Shown: positions 1-10,957 of the stretch, in pieces | Layout of the letters: every line of letters starts with the position of its first letter | Position numbering within the stretch: position 1 is the stretch's first letter | Origin: Callorhinus ursinus | Lineage: Eukaryota > Chordata > Mammalia > Carnivora > Otariidae | Direction: 5' to 3' | NCBI RefSeq assembly: GCF_003265705.1 | Contig: NW_020312904.1 | Location: 5,862,940-5,926,939 of the forward strand | DNA: 64,000 bases | Made by a program: the position numbers and the translations under genes | The notes under the pieces: model-generated | Databases searched by the model: none | What the model was told of the DNA's origin: nothing | The model's input: only the letters and a program-made list of their open reading frames with translations

Positions 1-164
1 TTTGTACTGATATGCAGCAGCTTCACAAGCGGCCAGAAAGTCTTCTTTGTCTGCATTTTGACCTGTGTGCGGCTATCTTGTGTACTGCTGGTACTTCTGG
101 AGCTACTGGTACTAGCACTGCTTATGCCATCACCAGCACCCAAGAGCAATGGAGCGAAATCTTG

Positions 165-295
165 GGCTCTGGGTCCTTTGTGTGCATTACCCATGTAATC
201 CTTACAACAGCCCTCTGGGGGGCTACGGCCCATTTTACAGATGAGGAAAGAGGCACAGAGCAGGTGACCAGATGTAAGAGGTCTTTGGGCCATGC
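165..295 (-). repeat. MIR SINE remnant
   Basis: Old tRNA-derived MIR copy read on the minus strand. The plus strand shows the reversed MIR core 'CATTTTACAGATGAGGAAA' followed by a GGCACAGAG segment. It is diverged and has no visible TSD, as expected for this ancient family. Confidence 0.6.
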
Positions 296-454
296 TTATC
301 AGTACGTTACTGAATGTTGGAGGAGGGATTTGGTTTAACATTTTTCATTAACTCTTTTCAACCAAAATAGGAAGGGTGATTTATGTTGTTCTTCTGAGTC
401 TTCATTACCTATCAGCAGTGGGAGCAGTTGGGCTGCTGTTTGGCCAGATTAAAA

Positions 455-680
455 TTCTTTTAGTGGCTCCCTGTTGCCATCACAATAAAGTCCAAGCTTG
501 TGATCTGGCCCCTGCTGGCCCTTTCAGCCTATCCCTTGCCACACTGAATTTCGTGTGTTTCTCCCTTTCCACAGATCCTGTTACCTCTGCTGCAAATGCC
601 CTTTCTTCCGTCTTTGCCTGCTGAACTCCTACTCATCCTTCAAAACTCAGCACTCACTACTTTTACAGCCCCCCATCCCA
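455..680 (+). repeat. L2 LINE 3'-region fragment
   Basis: Pyrimidine-rich stretch with the L2 features 'GTGATCTGGCCCCTGCTGGC', then CCACACTGAATTTC and a TGCTGTTCC-like segment. The order matches the 3' part of L2. Short open frames here are decayed L2, not genes. Confidence 0.6.
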
Positions 681-1043
681 ATCCTGGTCCTGCAGAGTAC
701 AAGGCCCTTACCTGTCCCAGTGCATCTCATATATGGTATGATTGACTGACTGACTGCCGGCTGGTCTGCTGGGCCAGGAGCTCGGTGAGGTGGAGGCAGG
801 CTCTGCCTTTTATATTGGAATCCACAGTTCTTTGGTCTGTGCTGGCATGTAATCGCCAGGTAGACATTTGTGGGATGAACGAGTGTGGCGTGAGTAATAT
901 GTGGACCCTCAGTTTTCAGGGTTGCCTTTAATGGGGGAAGTTACATGGACCGACTGCAGAAATTAGGTATATTTAGAAAGCATCACTCAGTGATTCCTTT
1001 AAATCCTGAGGCAGGCTTACATAGATTTTTTTTTTCCTCTTTG
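681..1043. other. Unassigned stretch
   Basis: No gene, RNA or clear repeat seen. It holds a short TGACTGACTGACTG run near 740 and ends in the target site of the next SINE. Confidence 0.5.
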
Positions 1044-1052
1044 AGAATAAGT

Positions 1053-1240
1053 TTTTTTTTAATTTTTAAAAAATATTTTATTTTTTTATTTGACAGAGAG
1101 AGACACAGTGAGAGAGGGAACACAAGCAGGGAGAGTGGGAGAGGGAGAAGCAGGCTTCCCGCTGAGCAGGGAGCTAGACGTGGGACTCGATCCCATGAGC
1201 CGAAGGCAGACCCTTACCGACTGAGCTATCAGTCGCCCCC
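1053..1240 (-). mobile_element. CAN-type SINE, group A
   Basis: Poly-T start, GACAGAGAGAGACACAG body and a reversed tRNA-like head ending in GCCCCC. The 12-bp TSD AGAATAAGTTTT lies at 1044-1055 and 1241-1252. The head is somewhat mutated ('GAGCTATCAGTCGCCCCC'). Confidence 0.93.
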
Positions 1241-1286
1241 AGAATAAGTTTTCTGTTGCATTAAACATACTATTTCTTTGACTGTC

Positions 1287-1485
1287 TTTTTTTTTTTTTT
1301 TTAAGATTTTATTTATTTAATAGAGAGAGACAGAGAGAGAGGGAACACAAGCAGGGGGAGTGGGAGAGGGAGAAGCAGGCTTCCCGCGGAGCAGGGAGCC
1401 CGATGAGGGGCTCGATCCCAGGACCCCGGGATCATGACCTGAGCCGAAGGCAGTTGCTTAACCAACTGAGCCACCCAGGCGCCCC
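1287..1485 (-). mobile_element. CAN-type SINE, group A
   Basis: Minus-strand copy with a poly-T tail start, AAGATTTTATTTATTT, a group A body and a near-consensus head. The TSD TCTTTGACTGTCTTTT is perfect (1275-1290 and 1486-1501), so the copy is young. Confidence 0.96.
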
Positions 1486-2066
1486 TCTTTGACTGTCTTT
1501 TAGATCATGGATTTAAATTTGTGCATTTTTTTTCCAAATGTGTGTAATGGCATGATTTTTATGGCAAGCTCAATAAATAATTTGAATTTTTGAAAATGTT
1601 TCTTTGGAGCTGTGGAGCCAACATGAATTAAGTGTAGTGTGGTGTCTCTTTTTGAAAGAGAAGGAAGTTTGATGAGAAACATTAACTGTGTTAGTACAGA
1701 GAGCTATTTAGAAATGTTTTGCTGCATTTCGGTGTAGTCCACATGCCACGACTACGTGAGTTTACTCCTGAACTGCTGCCATCCTAGGAGCAGTTAGACT
1801 TCTGGCCAGTGGGCCCTGAGGCTGGACTCGTAGGGGTTGGTGAGATAGGAACCTTTGAATTAAGTTTTCAGTTCATTGCAGAATGTATTTTCCCCTTGAG
1901 TTACTAGGAGGCAGGATTCCTCAAACTCATTTGTCTACTTTTTTATTTTGGGGGTGGGCAGTGGACGGAGGTAAGGGAACTAGAAGGTTAGGTTATATCT
2001 TTATGAAAATGAGTTCAAGTTTTATTTGGCTGTAGTCCACTCCTGTTCTTGGCACGTGCCTGACTT

Positions 2067-2270
2067 TTTTTTTTTTTTTTAAGATTTTATTTATTTATTT
2101 GACAGGGAGAGACAAAGCAAGAGAGGGAACACAAGCTGGGGAGAGTGGGAGAGGGAGAAGCAGGCTTCCTGCTGAGCAGGGAGCCCGATGCGGGGCTCGA
2201 TTCCAGGACCCTGGGATCATGACCTGAGCCGAAGGCAGTCGCTTAACGACTGAGCCACCCAGGCGCCCCA
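2067..2270 (-). mobile_element. CAN-type SINE, group A
   Basis: Minus-strand copy with long poly-T, group A body and intact head. The TSD ACGTGCCTGACTT is at 2054-2066 and 2271-2283. Confidence 0.95.
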
Positions 2271-2474
2271 ACGTGCCTGACTTCTGAACATGGCACCGGG
2301 GGCGGGGGGGTGGTTATCTGTTGTTCCTGAACTCAGAGTAGGTGGTCTTGAACCATATGGTGGGTGGCCAGGGAGGTCCGTGAGGGGAAAGCTGGCTGTA
2401 TTTAGGGGTATTGTCTAGGGGCTTGAGATAGCATCTTTCTCTGTGGAGAGCTAGCCCGCCCCTATGATACCAGT

Positions 2475-2690
2475 AGTAGTCGTGGTGCAGCACCTACCAC
2501 GTGGCAGGTACTTCACCTGCATTCCATTCAACTCTCACTTAGTGCTTCAAGGCCAATACTGTTACCTCCTTTTTACATATAAAAGAAACAGAGCTCCAGA
2601 GAGGAAAAGGTATGGGTTCGTGGTCCTGTAGCTAGTGAAGCGCAGAGCCGGGATTGAAAGCCAGTCTGTCTTGGTCTTTCACCTATGCTG
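2475..2690 (-). repeat. MIR SINE remnant
   Basis: Reversed MIR: 'CTTTTTACATATAAAAGAAA', CAGAGCTCCAGAGAGG, then GCAGAGCCGGGATTGAA, which corresponds to the reversed MIR tRNA-like part. Moderately diverged. Confidence 0.65.
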
Positions 2691-2699
2691 GGGGCTTGG

Positions 2700-5519
2700 T
2701 AGATGTGCCACACTCTTGAGCTCCTTGGCATAGACCCCTCTGGGTCTGTAGTGAGGATAGCTGGGGATATGGGCACGTGGCCTCTGCTCACACATAGTTC
2801 CACATTGGGGTGTCAGTGGTGATACGTGTCCTGTGTTCATCTGATGCTGTGAAGTACATGGCTCTGACCTGGTCTGTGGGGGCTGAGGCAGGGGTAGACT
2901 TGCCGACACTCCCCAGCCATGGGGCCTTCATGAACGTGTGGTGTGAATGGGCAGTTGAGGTGCAGGATCTGAGATGCCATGGGAGTGGGAGCGAGTGGCC
3001 TTGCGGGGTAGCACGGCAGAAAGGGGGACTGGGTGCCAAGGTCGCTCTTTTCCAGTTCGTTGAGCTGCATTGATGCTGCCCTTGATTTATACTTGTGGAT
3101 ATTTCAGCTAGGTGGCCACTGCTTTTTCCTAAATAGCTGGGATGTCTGCCAGGCTTGCTGACCACTTCTGTGGCTGAGCTTTGTGGCTTACAACAGCGGC
3201 ATCGTTTTGCTTAGTTTGGATCGCTTTTCCTTTTCCATTGGGCAAGTTCTCTTTTGCTAGCTATTATTTCCTTCTTCTAAATCTCCCGGTGGAGCTCCTG
3301 GTCTTCTTTTCATGTCTCTCTTTTGTCAGATACTTATTTTTCTGTATTAATTCTGGGAAAAGGGAAATTGGCTTGGGGTGGCTTGATCAAGATTACAGAG
3401 CAAGATAATCATTGATTTTGAAATGACAGCCCCAACCTCCTGGCTCTGGACATTTGCAGTGAGCCAGACCCCAAGGCTCAGTCAAGATGACCTCGATGTG
3501 TCCTTTGCGCTGGTCTTGCAGTCTTGGAGACAGGCAGTCAGCAGCTCTCTATGTACCCTTAGTGGACAGGTCAGTCCTGCGTTCCTGTGGCGAGGTGGGG
3601 CATGGTGGGGATGGGGGTAGGGGTGAGGGTGGGGGTGGAATTGCTTCAAGTGGAGATAGGGCTGTGGAGCCTGGGGCGGGAATCTGGGTTTGCTCAGTGA
3701 ATCTAGGGTGGGGGTAGGGTGGTGGCACTTCCCAGATTACAAGGGTTTTGTTTTTTTTTCCCCCCAATTTGACTCTTCCTCCAGAATATGATGTGGTGCA
3801 GAGGCAGACACAGGTTAAAATCAGCTGAAGCTAAATGGCAGGGGTGTCGGGGTGTGTGTGTGTTTCATTGTGCTCATTTGTTTATGTTTGCGAGTGTTTC
3901 AAAACCAGGTGGACCCTTCTGAGGGGTTGGCTGAGGGCTGGTGGATGGTGTGCCTGGTTGGGGGTGCTGGTTAGTAAAGGGGGACCCTGATGAGCCCCAG
4001 AACTGGGTCTGGATGTGGTCAGGGTTGGGAGAGGAGACCAAGAGTTAGCACCGTGGAGCCTCCAAATGCACCCATCTTCAGGCCCTAATGGGTGGAGTGT
4101 GGAGCCCATAGAAGTAGCTCTGGGGGTGAGCCTCCTGTTCTGAGAGGTGTGCTGCTGAAAGAGGAGAGGGCTTCTCTCTGGTCATGTTGTTCCCACGCAC
4201 TTCCTGATTTCATTATTTATAGGAAGTAGCCGGCTTTCCTGATTTTTGATTACTTTAACAAACCAACATATATCCATTTTTAGGATTTGATTTAGAATAA
4301 GGAAAATGAAGTATTGGCCCCACTTCTGTTTTCCAACTACAGCCCCCCCCCCTGCTTTTTTTGGGCAAGCTGTTGCCTCTTTTGGAGTAGGCCGTCATAA
4401 CCACTTGGCTTCACACTCTCATCATCATTAACTTGGTGGCATTGTTGATGTGCCAAGGGGAGAAGACCTGTGTCTCTGTAACGGAGAGGTGTTCAGCCTT
4501 TCCCCAGGTTGTAACAGTCAAATTAGGCCACATTTTTGCAACCTCTTGGCACAGGTGAGATAAGAGACATTTAATTTCCATTTCCTTCTCGTTAACTTTG
4601 CTCCTTATTCCCGGATGCCCTGAAGCACTGAGTAAAGGGAGTGGTTTTTCCACTTGGAGCCATCTTTGCATCGGGTGGAGCTACCCAGCTGTCCCGGGTC
4701 AGCCATCTTGCTTTTGTCCCTGGCGGGTGAGTTCTCCCTGCATCCCCAGATTCAGTTTGGGGAGATGGCCTCGCGCAAGTTGGGAGCAGAGTTTTCTTAG
4801 GCAAACATTGACATTACAGTACCTTCAGGGAAGCCTGGGGCTTTTCTTTCAGATTGGAAATTGTTCTGAATTAGGTACTTTTATTAATTTGTCCTGGTCT
4901 TTTTAAACAAATTACATAGCTGTTCTGTTTTCATTGGTGGCAGGAAGAATGTTTTTAATGCTTTGCTAAGTGCTGTGCCCCACAGGCTGTGCATGCCTCC
5001 TCCAGCCGAGTCTTCTAGTTTATTTCCCGTGAGGCAGCACTGTCCCTAGTATTTGACATGACACCTGACCAGTGGTCACTTGGCATTTGTGTCATGAGAC
5101 TGGGACAGGCCACCAGTCAGCTAACTGAAGAGGCTGGATAAAGCAGGAATCATACAAAACAATACATAATGTAGGCGTTTTATTTTTAACTAAAAAAAAC
5201 AGTGTATCTCATGTGCCAATCTTTTACTGACCTTTTCTTTTACTTTGAATCTGTGGATCAGAATTATCCCTTGTTTTCTTGCATAGACCACACCCATAAT
5301 CTGTTGTCTTCGTATTCAGGTTTTGCTTGAAGAGGATTGAGAACGAATACGATGGGTGAAGCAACTCGAGTTGCTAAATTCTAGATTTTTACAAATTTTC
5401 ACCCAGTCCTTTATACTTGTGTTACCTGTCTCACCCACACCTGTAATTTATTTAGGGTTTCTAATTTTCATGGAAACAACTGTGCAGTTATTTCACGGGT
5501 TTATATAGTTAAGTGTGTG
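2700..5519. other. Mostly unique DNA without a recognised gene
   Basis: No coding region supported. Contents seen: G-rich tracts (3,595-3,638 and 3,708-3,725), a short GT run near 3,858, a C run at about 4,345, and AT-rich DNA from 5,160. Several open frames up to 125 codons overlap on both strands without splice borders or recognisable protein sequence. Confidence 0.5.
3595..3725 (+). other. G-rich tracts with G-quadruplex potential
   Basis: The plus strand has many GGGG/GGGGG runs separated by 1-3 bases at 3,595-3,638 and again at 3,708-3,725. The spacing satisfies the usual four-run G-quadruplex pattern. Whether it folds in cells is not shown. Confidence 0.5.
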
Positions 5520-5615
5520 TGCATACATGTACTCATGACTATATATGTATATCCATATATAAATACTTATTTTTACACATATTTATTTATAGGTATAATT
5601 GGCATAAATAGGTTT
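5520..5615. repeat. AT-rich low-complexity DNA
   Basis: TATATATGTATATCCATATATAAATA-like sequence, including TATTTATTTATAGG, borders the LTR. No gene seen. Confidence 0.5.
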
Positions 5616-5619
5616 GGGA

Positions 5620-6040
5620 TGTTAACTTTAAAGATTAAAAACTCCCAGTTATTTTACCAACAAAAGATGGGTTTATTCAGGAATAAGAGAGTTGCAATTC
5701 GGGACAAACGAGCTTTGGCAAAATCATAGGCAAGTCCAGGAATGAAGGAAAGGTAAGCTTTTTTTTAAGGAGAAAGGGGTAAACTGGGAAGGTTGTTACA
5801 AACTAGAAGTCCACTGAAGTAACGTGGGAGTTGGAAGTATGGTGGTTTTTCATTGGCTGAGCCCTTGACTGAGGGATAAGGAAAGCATCTCTTCCTCCCA
5901 CTGGAGTAGTAGAGTAGTATTCGTACAAGGTCAAATCTGTGCAAGGTCAAGTCCATCTCTGAGAGGTAGGGCTTGGGAAGTCCCCCTGCCAAAACTTCCC
6001 AGCTCCATTTTAGTGAGCTATCTCGTTAATAATTTTCACA
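5620..6040 (-). mobile_element. Solo endogenous-retrovirus LTR (ERV1-like)
   Basis: A 421-bp block beginning TG and ending CA is flanked by the 4-bp direct repeat GGGA (5,616-5,619 and 6,041-6,044). Read on the minus strand it starts TGTGAAAATTATTAACGAG, carries an AATAAA polyadenylation signal near its 3' part (about 5,675-5,680) and ends TTTAAAGTTAACA. Retroviral LTRs typically have TG...CA ends, a polyadenylation signal before U5 and a 4-6 bp target duplication; 4 bp fits class I elements. No internal retroviral sequence lies beside it, so it is best read as a solo LTR left by recombination. The family was not identified. An unrelated sequence with chance borders is the alternative. Confidence 0.68.
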
Positions 6041-6222
6041 GGGACAAACACTTGTTTAGCACATTGGGCAGCATATGGGTCTCTTTGCCAGGTGCAGTTG
6101 ATATGCCAAGGGGGTCCTTTAGTAAATTAGATAGGGATTCTGCTCCCAGGAAGCTTCTAGCCTAGTGGGGTCCATGTCTGTATTTCAGTGACTTAAACAC
6201 AAGTTAAAAAGTGGCAGATGCA

Positions 6223-6412
6223 GGGGCACCTGGGTGGCTCAGTCGGTTAAGCGTCTGCCTTCGGCCCAAGTCATGATCCCAGGGTCCTGGGATCGAGCCC
6301 TGCATCGGGCTCCCTGCCCAGTGGAGAGCCTGCTTCTCCCTCTCCCTCTGCTGCCTCTCTGCCTGCTTGTGCGCGCTCTCTCTCTTTGTCCCAAAAAAAA
6401 AAAAAAAAAAAA
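6223..6412 (+). mobile_element. CAN-type SINE
   Basis: Complete plus-strand copy: head GGGGCACCTGGGTGGCTCAG, CT-rich tract and an uninterrupted A tail. The TSD AAAAAGTGGCAGATGCA is at 6206-6222 and about 6408-6424. The pure A tail and exact TSD suggest a recent insertion. Confidence 0.96.
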
Positions 6413-6424
6413 GTGGCAGATGCA

Positions 6425-7640
6425 TTCTGAGAAAGGTGTACTCTCAGCAGGAAGGGATCAGAGATTTCATGGAGAAGTAGGTATTTGACCTGGGCTAATC
6501 ATTTCTTTCTGTATTTAGTTGAATATTTTTCTCTAAATAGAGATTTAAACAGATGTAACTATCATTGGGTCTTGGGAAGTGGTCAGAAAATCTAAAGTAG
6601 TTTTGAAGTTTCTGTGTCTCAAACCTTTGTAAAGGGGCACAGGCTGTTTCTCCTAAGTGACAAAACTTTGTAACACCTCTGTGCTGTGCTTTGGGGAATT
6701 GGTCAAGAGGTACCCTGTTCCTTTCAGTCAGGAAACAATGTATACCAGTCACGGTTGGTTCAGTGGTCCTAAGCTAACCTCACAGACGGAAAAGGAGCCA
6801 GGGGGAGGGTTGATTGTCTCCAAGGGGCAGAGGGATTTCCCAAAGCTCAGTTGGAATGCTGTTGCCAGAAGGAGACGTGGGTGCTGGGCAAGGAGCTGCC
6901 TGTTTGGAAATGCATTGTGGGGTGCCCCGTGAAATGGGATAATACATTAACCAAGCGCCAGGATGCAAAGACACTTTCGTGTGTGTCTCACATGAGTTCA
7001 CCCGAACTTCTATAGGCTAAAAAGTATAGCACATCATCCATAGGAACTCAAGAAATACTGTAATATGTAGGAGTTCAAGACATGTTTCCAGACTGCCTCA
7101 CAAAACTTACTGTTGGTAGGAGAGGTGAAGGCTTCTTGATTGCCCCCTTTGTGGGTGGGTGAATTCAAGTGAGGAGAAACAGAGTCATCTGGATGCAGAG
7201 AGCCCAGCTTTGCAGTCATCAGCCTGATAGAAGGTGGACTCTTGGCTCTGCCACCAACCTGATGCGGACCTTATGCCCTTCTTTTGTTGTGTGTCAACGA
7301 AAGCTGTTGTAATATTCTTTATTAGATTTCTCAAAGTTACCGGTTATGCCTTTGTTACTCTATGTTCATGCCAAGTGCAACAAGAAGATGTAAACATATG
7401 GAGATGGTAGTAAACTTCCAGTCCCAACACTGTTGAGATAAACCAGCACTGATCTGGTGCAGCAGAGCCTTTCACAACTTTCTCTAGGCTCTCACAGGCA
7501 TCAGTGCATGTTTTAATAAAAGTGAGAACATACTGTAGGCACCACTCAGCAACTGGCTCTTCTCACTTCCCTTAGTTTACTCTGAGAACAAATATCTAAC
7601 AGAGTGCGCTGTGTGTTGTAGGTGTTTATTGTTGAATGAG
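6425..7640. other. Unassigned stretch
   Basis: No supported gene. Overlapping open frames of up to 91 codons on both strands lack family resemblance or splice context. A short 'TGTTGAATGAGTGAGTA' near 7,631 resembles an L2 tail. Confidence 0.45.
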
Positions 7641-8155
7641 TGAGTACTGCTCTCTGGATGTCTCCACCTGTCAGTGATGTTTGGTAGTTAGGCCAGATTG
7701 AATTGCTTCAGCTTTTTTGTAGGATATAATTACACCAACAGTGTGTGAGTTGTGTGCCTTTGCTGGGCATTCCCAGTGGCACTAGACATTGTGTTTTGCT
7801 AATCTGATGGGTGAAAATAGTATCCCATTGTTATATTTTCCTGAGTACTGGTGAGGCTGAGCAACATTACACATATTTATTAGCCATTTGTATTTCTTCT
7901 GGGAGTTCTTTATCTATATTTTCCATTTTTTTTCTTTTATTGGATTTTCTTTACAGTTTTTAGGAGCTCTTGTATATTGGGCTATAAATCCTTTGTTGTA
8001 TGTATTGCAAATATGTCCCTCTGGCTATTGTTTCTATAATTTGTTTTTATTTTGTTTAGATGTCTTTTCTTATAAAGTTTAAAGATTTTTTATGTAGTCA
8101 TATATGTCTGTCTCTTTATAGTGGTTAGATTTCCTGTTCCTTTAATGGTCTAGAG
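7640..8155 (-). repeat. L1 fragment (old, minus strand)
   Basis: Typical reversed L1 ORF2 3' sequence: 'ATCTGATGGGTGAAAATAG', then TTTTCCTGAGTACTGGTGAGGCTGAGCA, 'AGCCATTTGTATTTCTTC' and 'AGGAGCTCTTGTATATTGG'. Diverged, with no intact frame. Confidence 0.7.
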
Positions 8156-8173
8156 AAGACTATAGACCAGTTT

Positions 8174-8206
8174 CCTGCGTGTGTGTGTGTGCGCGCGCAC
8201 ACATGT
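8174..8206. repeat. Compound GT/GC/CA microsatellite
   Basis: A GTGTGTGTGTGTG run passes into GCGCGCGCAC and ACACATG, a short alternating purine-pyrimidine tract. Confidence 0.6.
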
Positions 8207-8284
8207 ATATTTATATTTACGTGCAACATTTCTAAGTATATTTCTAAATTTATTTCTAAATAGAACAGTTATTTGAATATAGTG

Positions 8285-8458
8285 GTGTATTAAAAGATTA
8301 CAGAGGGGAGCTGGGCAGGGGGATAGTGAAATAAAGGGGATGTGTGGTACACTTATTGTGATGAGCACTGAGAAATGTATAGAATTGTTAAATCATTGTA
8401 TTGTGCACCTGAAACTGATTTAATAGTGTATGTTATACTTGAATTAAAAAAAAAAGAT
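8285..8458 (+). repeat. L1 3' end with A tail
   Basis: The plus strand carries the carnivore-type L1 3' UTR signature 'TTGTGATGAGCACTGAGAAA', then CACCTGAAACTGATT and an A10 tail at 8,446-8,456. Orientation is opposite to the L1 piece just upstream, so it is a separate insertion. Confidence 0.65.
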
Positions 8459-8570
8459 TTACTCTCCACGACCAAGTAAGGTTTGTTCCAAAGTACAGGG
8501 ATATCCTAACAGGAGGTATGTCAGCTGGAGAAAACTCTGACTCGGGGCTTAAGAGTATGGCATGTTCCAG

Positions 8571-8749
8571 GGGCGCCTGGGTGGCTCAGATGGTTAAGCG
8601 TCTGCCTTCAGCTCAGATCATGATCCCAGGGTCCTGGGATTGAGTTCCGCATCGGGCTCCCTGCTAGGCGGGGAGCCTGTTTCTCCTCTGCCTTTGCCTC
8701 TCTCTCTGACTCTCATGAATAAATAAAAACATTAAAAAAAAAAAAAAAG
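8571..8749 (+). mobile_element. CAN-type SINE
   Basis: Plus-strand copy with consensus head, short CT tract and A15 tail. The TSD ATGGCATGTTCCAG (8557-8570) is repeated with one change at 8751-8764. Confidence 0.95.
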
Positions 8750-8769
8750 CATGGCGTGTTCCAGTCCTG

Positions 8770-8955
8770 ATGTCTGCTCACTCTCTGACTTTGGCTGAAT
8801 TATTTAAATGTCCTGAACTTCAGTGTCATCTGTAAAATTAGCAGGACAAGAATAGTACCATCATAGAGGTTTGATGTAAGGACTGAACGTGGGATAATAT
8901 ATGCAAAGTGATTAGAGTAGGGCTTGGTGCATAGTATAAGTGCTCATTTAAAGTT
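8770..8955 (+). repeat. MIR SINE
   Basis: Plus-strand MIR core: CTGACTTTGGCTGAATTATTTAAATG, 'TCATCTGTAAAATTAGCAGG', then TGCATAGTATAAGTGCTC. One of the better-kept MIR copies here. Confidence 0.75.
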
Positions 8956-9899
8956 AGGCTTAATAATTCAGTACATAACATTAAAAAGAAAACCTATGTT
9001 GACTATATCAGCAGATGTTTAAAAGGCATATAATAAAAACCAGCAGCTAATCCTAATAAAAATCTAAGTAAGATGGTCATAGAAGGAATCTACATAAATA
9101 CGGAAGTATTTTCCGGAACCCAACAGCAAGCACGTTAAGTCGTCATTCCATTAAGCTCCAGCTTGACAGGGAGGCGTGCACGCATCACTGTTCCTCCACA
9201 TCTGTGAACCCCCAGATGATCCTGTGGTTGTGACAGGCTCATGGCGAAGGGGCCAGAGGAGTGGCTTTGGCAGTGTCTGCCCAGTCTGAGCTGATCCTGC
9301 CCCTCTCTTCTGTCTGGAGCTTGTGCCCACCTGTCCCTGAGGACTTCCTACGGGCCTTTCCCCACCAGGTGTGGCTCCTGGCCTCACCCTGCAGGAACCA
9401 GGAACGAATTCCTGGGGTTGGGCGAGGAAGAGGATTGTTACTGTAACAAGCCAGCTCCCCAGGGCCCAGGGAGCAGTAGTAGGGCAAGTACTGGGAACCA
9501 GGTGTGGCATCTAGAGTGCTGAGGGCCAGCTGCAGGCATGGGTAGCCTGGCAGGTACCCATGGTTCTGTTCCTCTTTCTGTGAGGAATCAGCCCAGCCAT
9601 CATTTCCAACCTCTCCCTTCTTCCACATGCCACATAAGTGGACCAGTGTTCTTGAAATGGGGTGGGGGGTGGGGGGGAGAAGGCCTGAATGCTCTGAACT
9701 CTGGAGGGCTTCAGGTCAGAGTGCAGCTCCTAGACTGGCCGGGAAGGCCTTTAGGGGTTGGGGGGTTTGGGGTCTCAGCATTTGGCTTTGGCCTGATATT
9801 TGTTGGACACCTGTGTTTCTCTCCTGTGTCTGTCTTATGGCACTTGTCTGGTCTACCTCTAGTTTTGAAATGTGTTATTAGACAATTTAAAGTTCATGT
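8956..9899. other. Unassigned stretch with G-rich tract
   Basis: No supported gene. Overlapping open frames of 119, 129 and 180 codons lie here; the 180-codon frame runs into the next SINE. A G-rich tract occurs at about 9,657-9,682. Confidence 0.45.
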
Positions 9900-9914
9900 A
9901 AAGCAACAGGTGAT

Positions 9915-10100
9915 GGGGCGCTTGGGTGGCTCAGTTGGTTGGGCAACTGCCTTCGGCTCAGGTCATGATCCTGGAGTCCCGGGATCGAGTCCCTGCTCAG
10001 CAGGGAGTCTGCTTCTCCCTCTGACTCTCCTCCCTCTCATGCTCTCTGTCTCTCATTCTCTCTCTCAAATAAATAAATAAAATCTTTAAAAAAAAAATTT
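9915..10100 (+). mobile_element. CAN-type SINE
   Basis: Plus-strand copy with head GGGGCGCTTGGGTGGCTCAG, AAATAAATAAATAAAATCTTT and an A tail. The flanking repeat AAGCAACAGGTGATGG (9,900-9,915) recurs with one change at 10,102-10,117. Confidence 0.94.
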
Positions 10101-10280
10101 AAAACAACAGGTGATGGATGTGTAAGTTTTGAAGCATAATAATAAAGACCTTGAAGCCAGCCTCCCAGCTTGGGAATTTAACCATCCTGCACCACAGGAA
10201 AGCTCCTAGGAGGCATTTCCTGCCAGTGGGTAAAGGTGTTCCGGGATATTTTATCATTCCCTCATTACCTTGCTTTTTTA

Positions 10281-10498
10281 TTTTATTTTATTTATTTATT
10301 TATTTTTTTAAAAGATTTTATTTATTTATTTGAGAGAGAGAGAATGAGAGATAGAGAGCACGAGAGGGAAGAGAGTCAGAGGGAGAAGCAGACTCCCTGC
10401 TGAGCAGGGAGCCCGATGCGGGACTCGATCCCAGGACTCCAGGATCATGACCTGAGCCGAAGGCAGTCGCTTAACCAACTGAGCCACCCAGGCGCCCC
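10281..10498 (-). mobile_element. CAN-type SINE, group B
   Basis: Minus-strand copy with a (TTTTA)/(TTTA)-rich tail start, GAGAATGAGAGATAGAGAGC body and intact head. The TSD TACCTTGCTTTTTTA is perfect (10,266-10,280 and 10,499-10,513). Confidence 0.96.
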
Positions 10499-10527
10499 TA
10501 CCTTGCTTTTTTAAAAAAAGAATAGTG

Positions 10528-10957
10528 AGGCGCCTGGGTGGCTCGTTGGTTAAGCATTCAGCTCTTGATTTTGGCTCAGGTCATGATCTCAGGGTCCTGG
10601 GATTGAGCCTCGTGGTGGGCTCTGCGCTCAGTGCGGAGTCTTCTTTTTTTTTTTTTAAAGATTTTATTTATTTATTTGAGAGAGAGAGAGAATGAGAGAT
10701 AGAGAGCATGAGAAGGAAGAGGGTCAGAGGGAGAAGCAGACTCCCTGCTGAGCAGGGAGCCCGATGTGGGACTCGATCCCGGGACTCCAGGATCATGACC
10801 TGAGCCGAAGGCAGTCGCTTAACCAACTGAGCCACCCAGGCGCCCAGTGCGGAGTCTTCTTGAGGATTCTGTCTTCCTCTGCCCCTCCCCCTGCTTGCAT
10901 TTTCTCCCTCTCTCTTTCAAATCTTAAAAACAAACCAAAACAAACAAAAAAATTAAA
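10528..10957 (+). mobile_element. CAN-type SINE split by another SINE
   Basis: Plus-strand copy: head at 10,528-10,643 and CT tract plus tail at about 10,860-10,957. It is interrupted by a minus-strand SINE at 10,646-10,844. This older type carries 'CAGCTCTTGATTTTGGCTCA' after the head. Confidence 0.9.
10646..10844 (-). mobile_element. CAN-type SINE, group B, nested
   Basis: Young minus-strand copy inserted in the SINE around it. The TSD CAGTGCGGAGTCTTCTT is perfect (10,629-10,645 and 10,845-10,861), proving the nesting order. Confidence 0.96.

Noticed and set aside
1200..1240. tRNA-like sequences with box B-like GATCGAGCC motifs
   Set aside because: They belong to tRNA-Lys-derived SINE heads and MIRs. 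None is a complete cloverleaf with acceptor stem, so no tRNA gene is called.
5620..6040. A full provirus around the LTR
   Set aside because: No second LTR and no gag-, pol- or env-like sequence on either side within the window.
6234..6488. Frames reading MAQSVKRLPSAQVM or similar, recurring at many places
   Set aside because: This peptide is the SINE head translated in one frame; it recurs at 10,969, 18,784, 24,984 and 51,197.
9538..10080. 180-codon plus-strand frame
   Set aside because: Its last third is SINE sequence (GRLGGSVGWATAFGSGHDPG is the translated head) and the rest has no recognisable protein.
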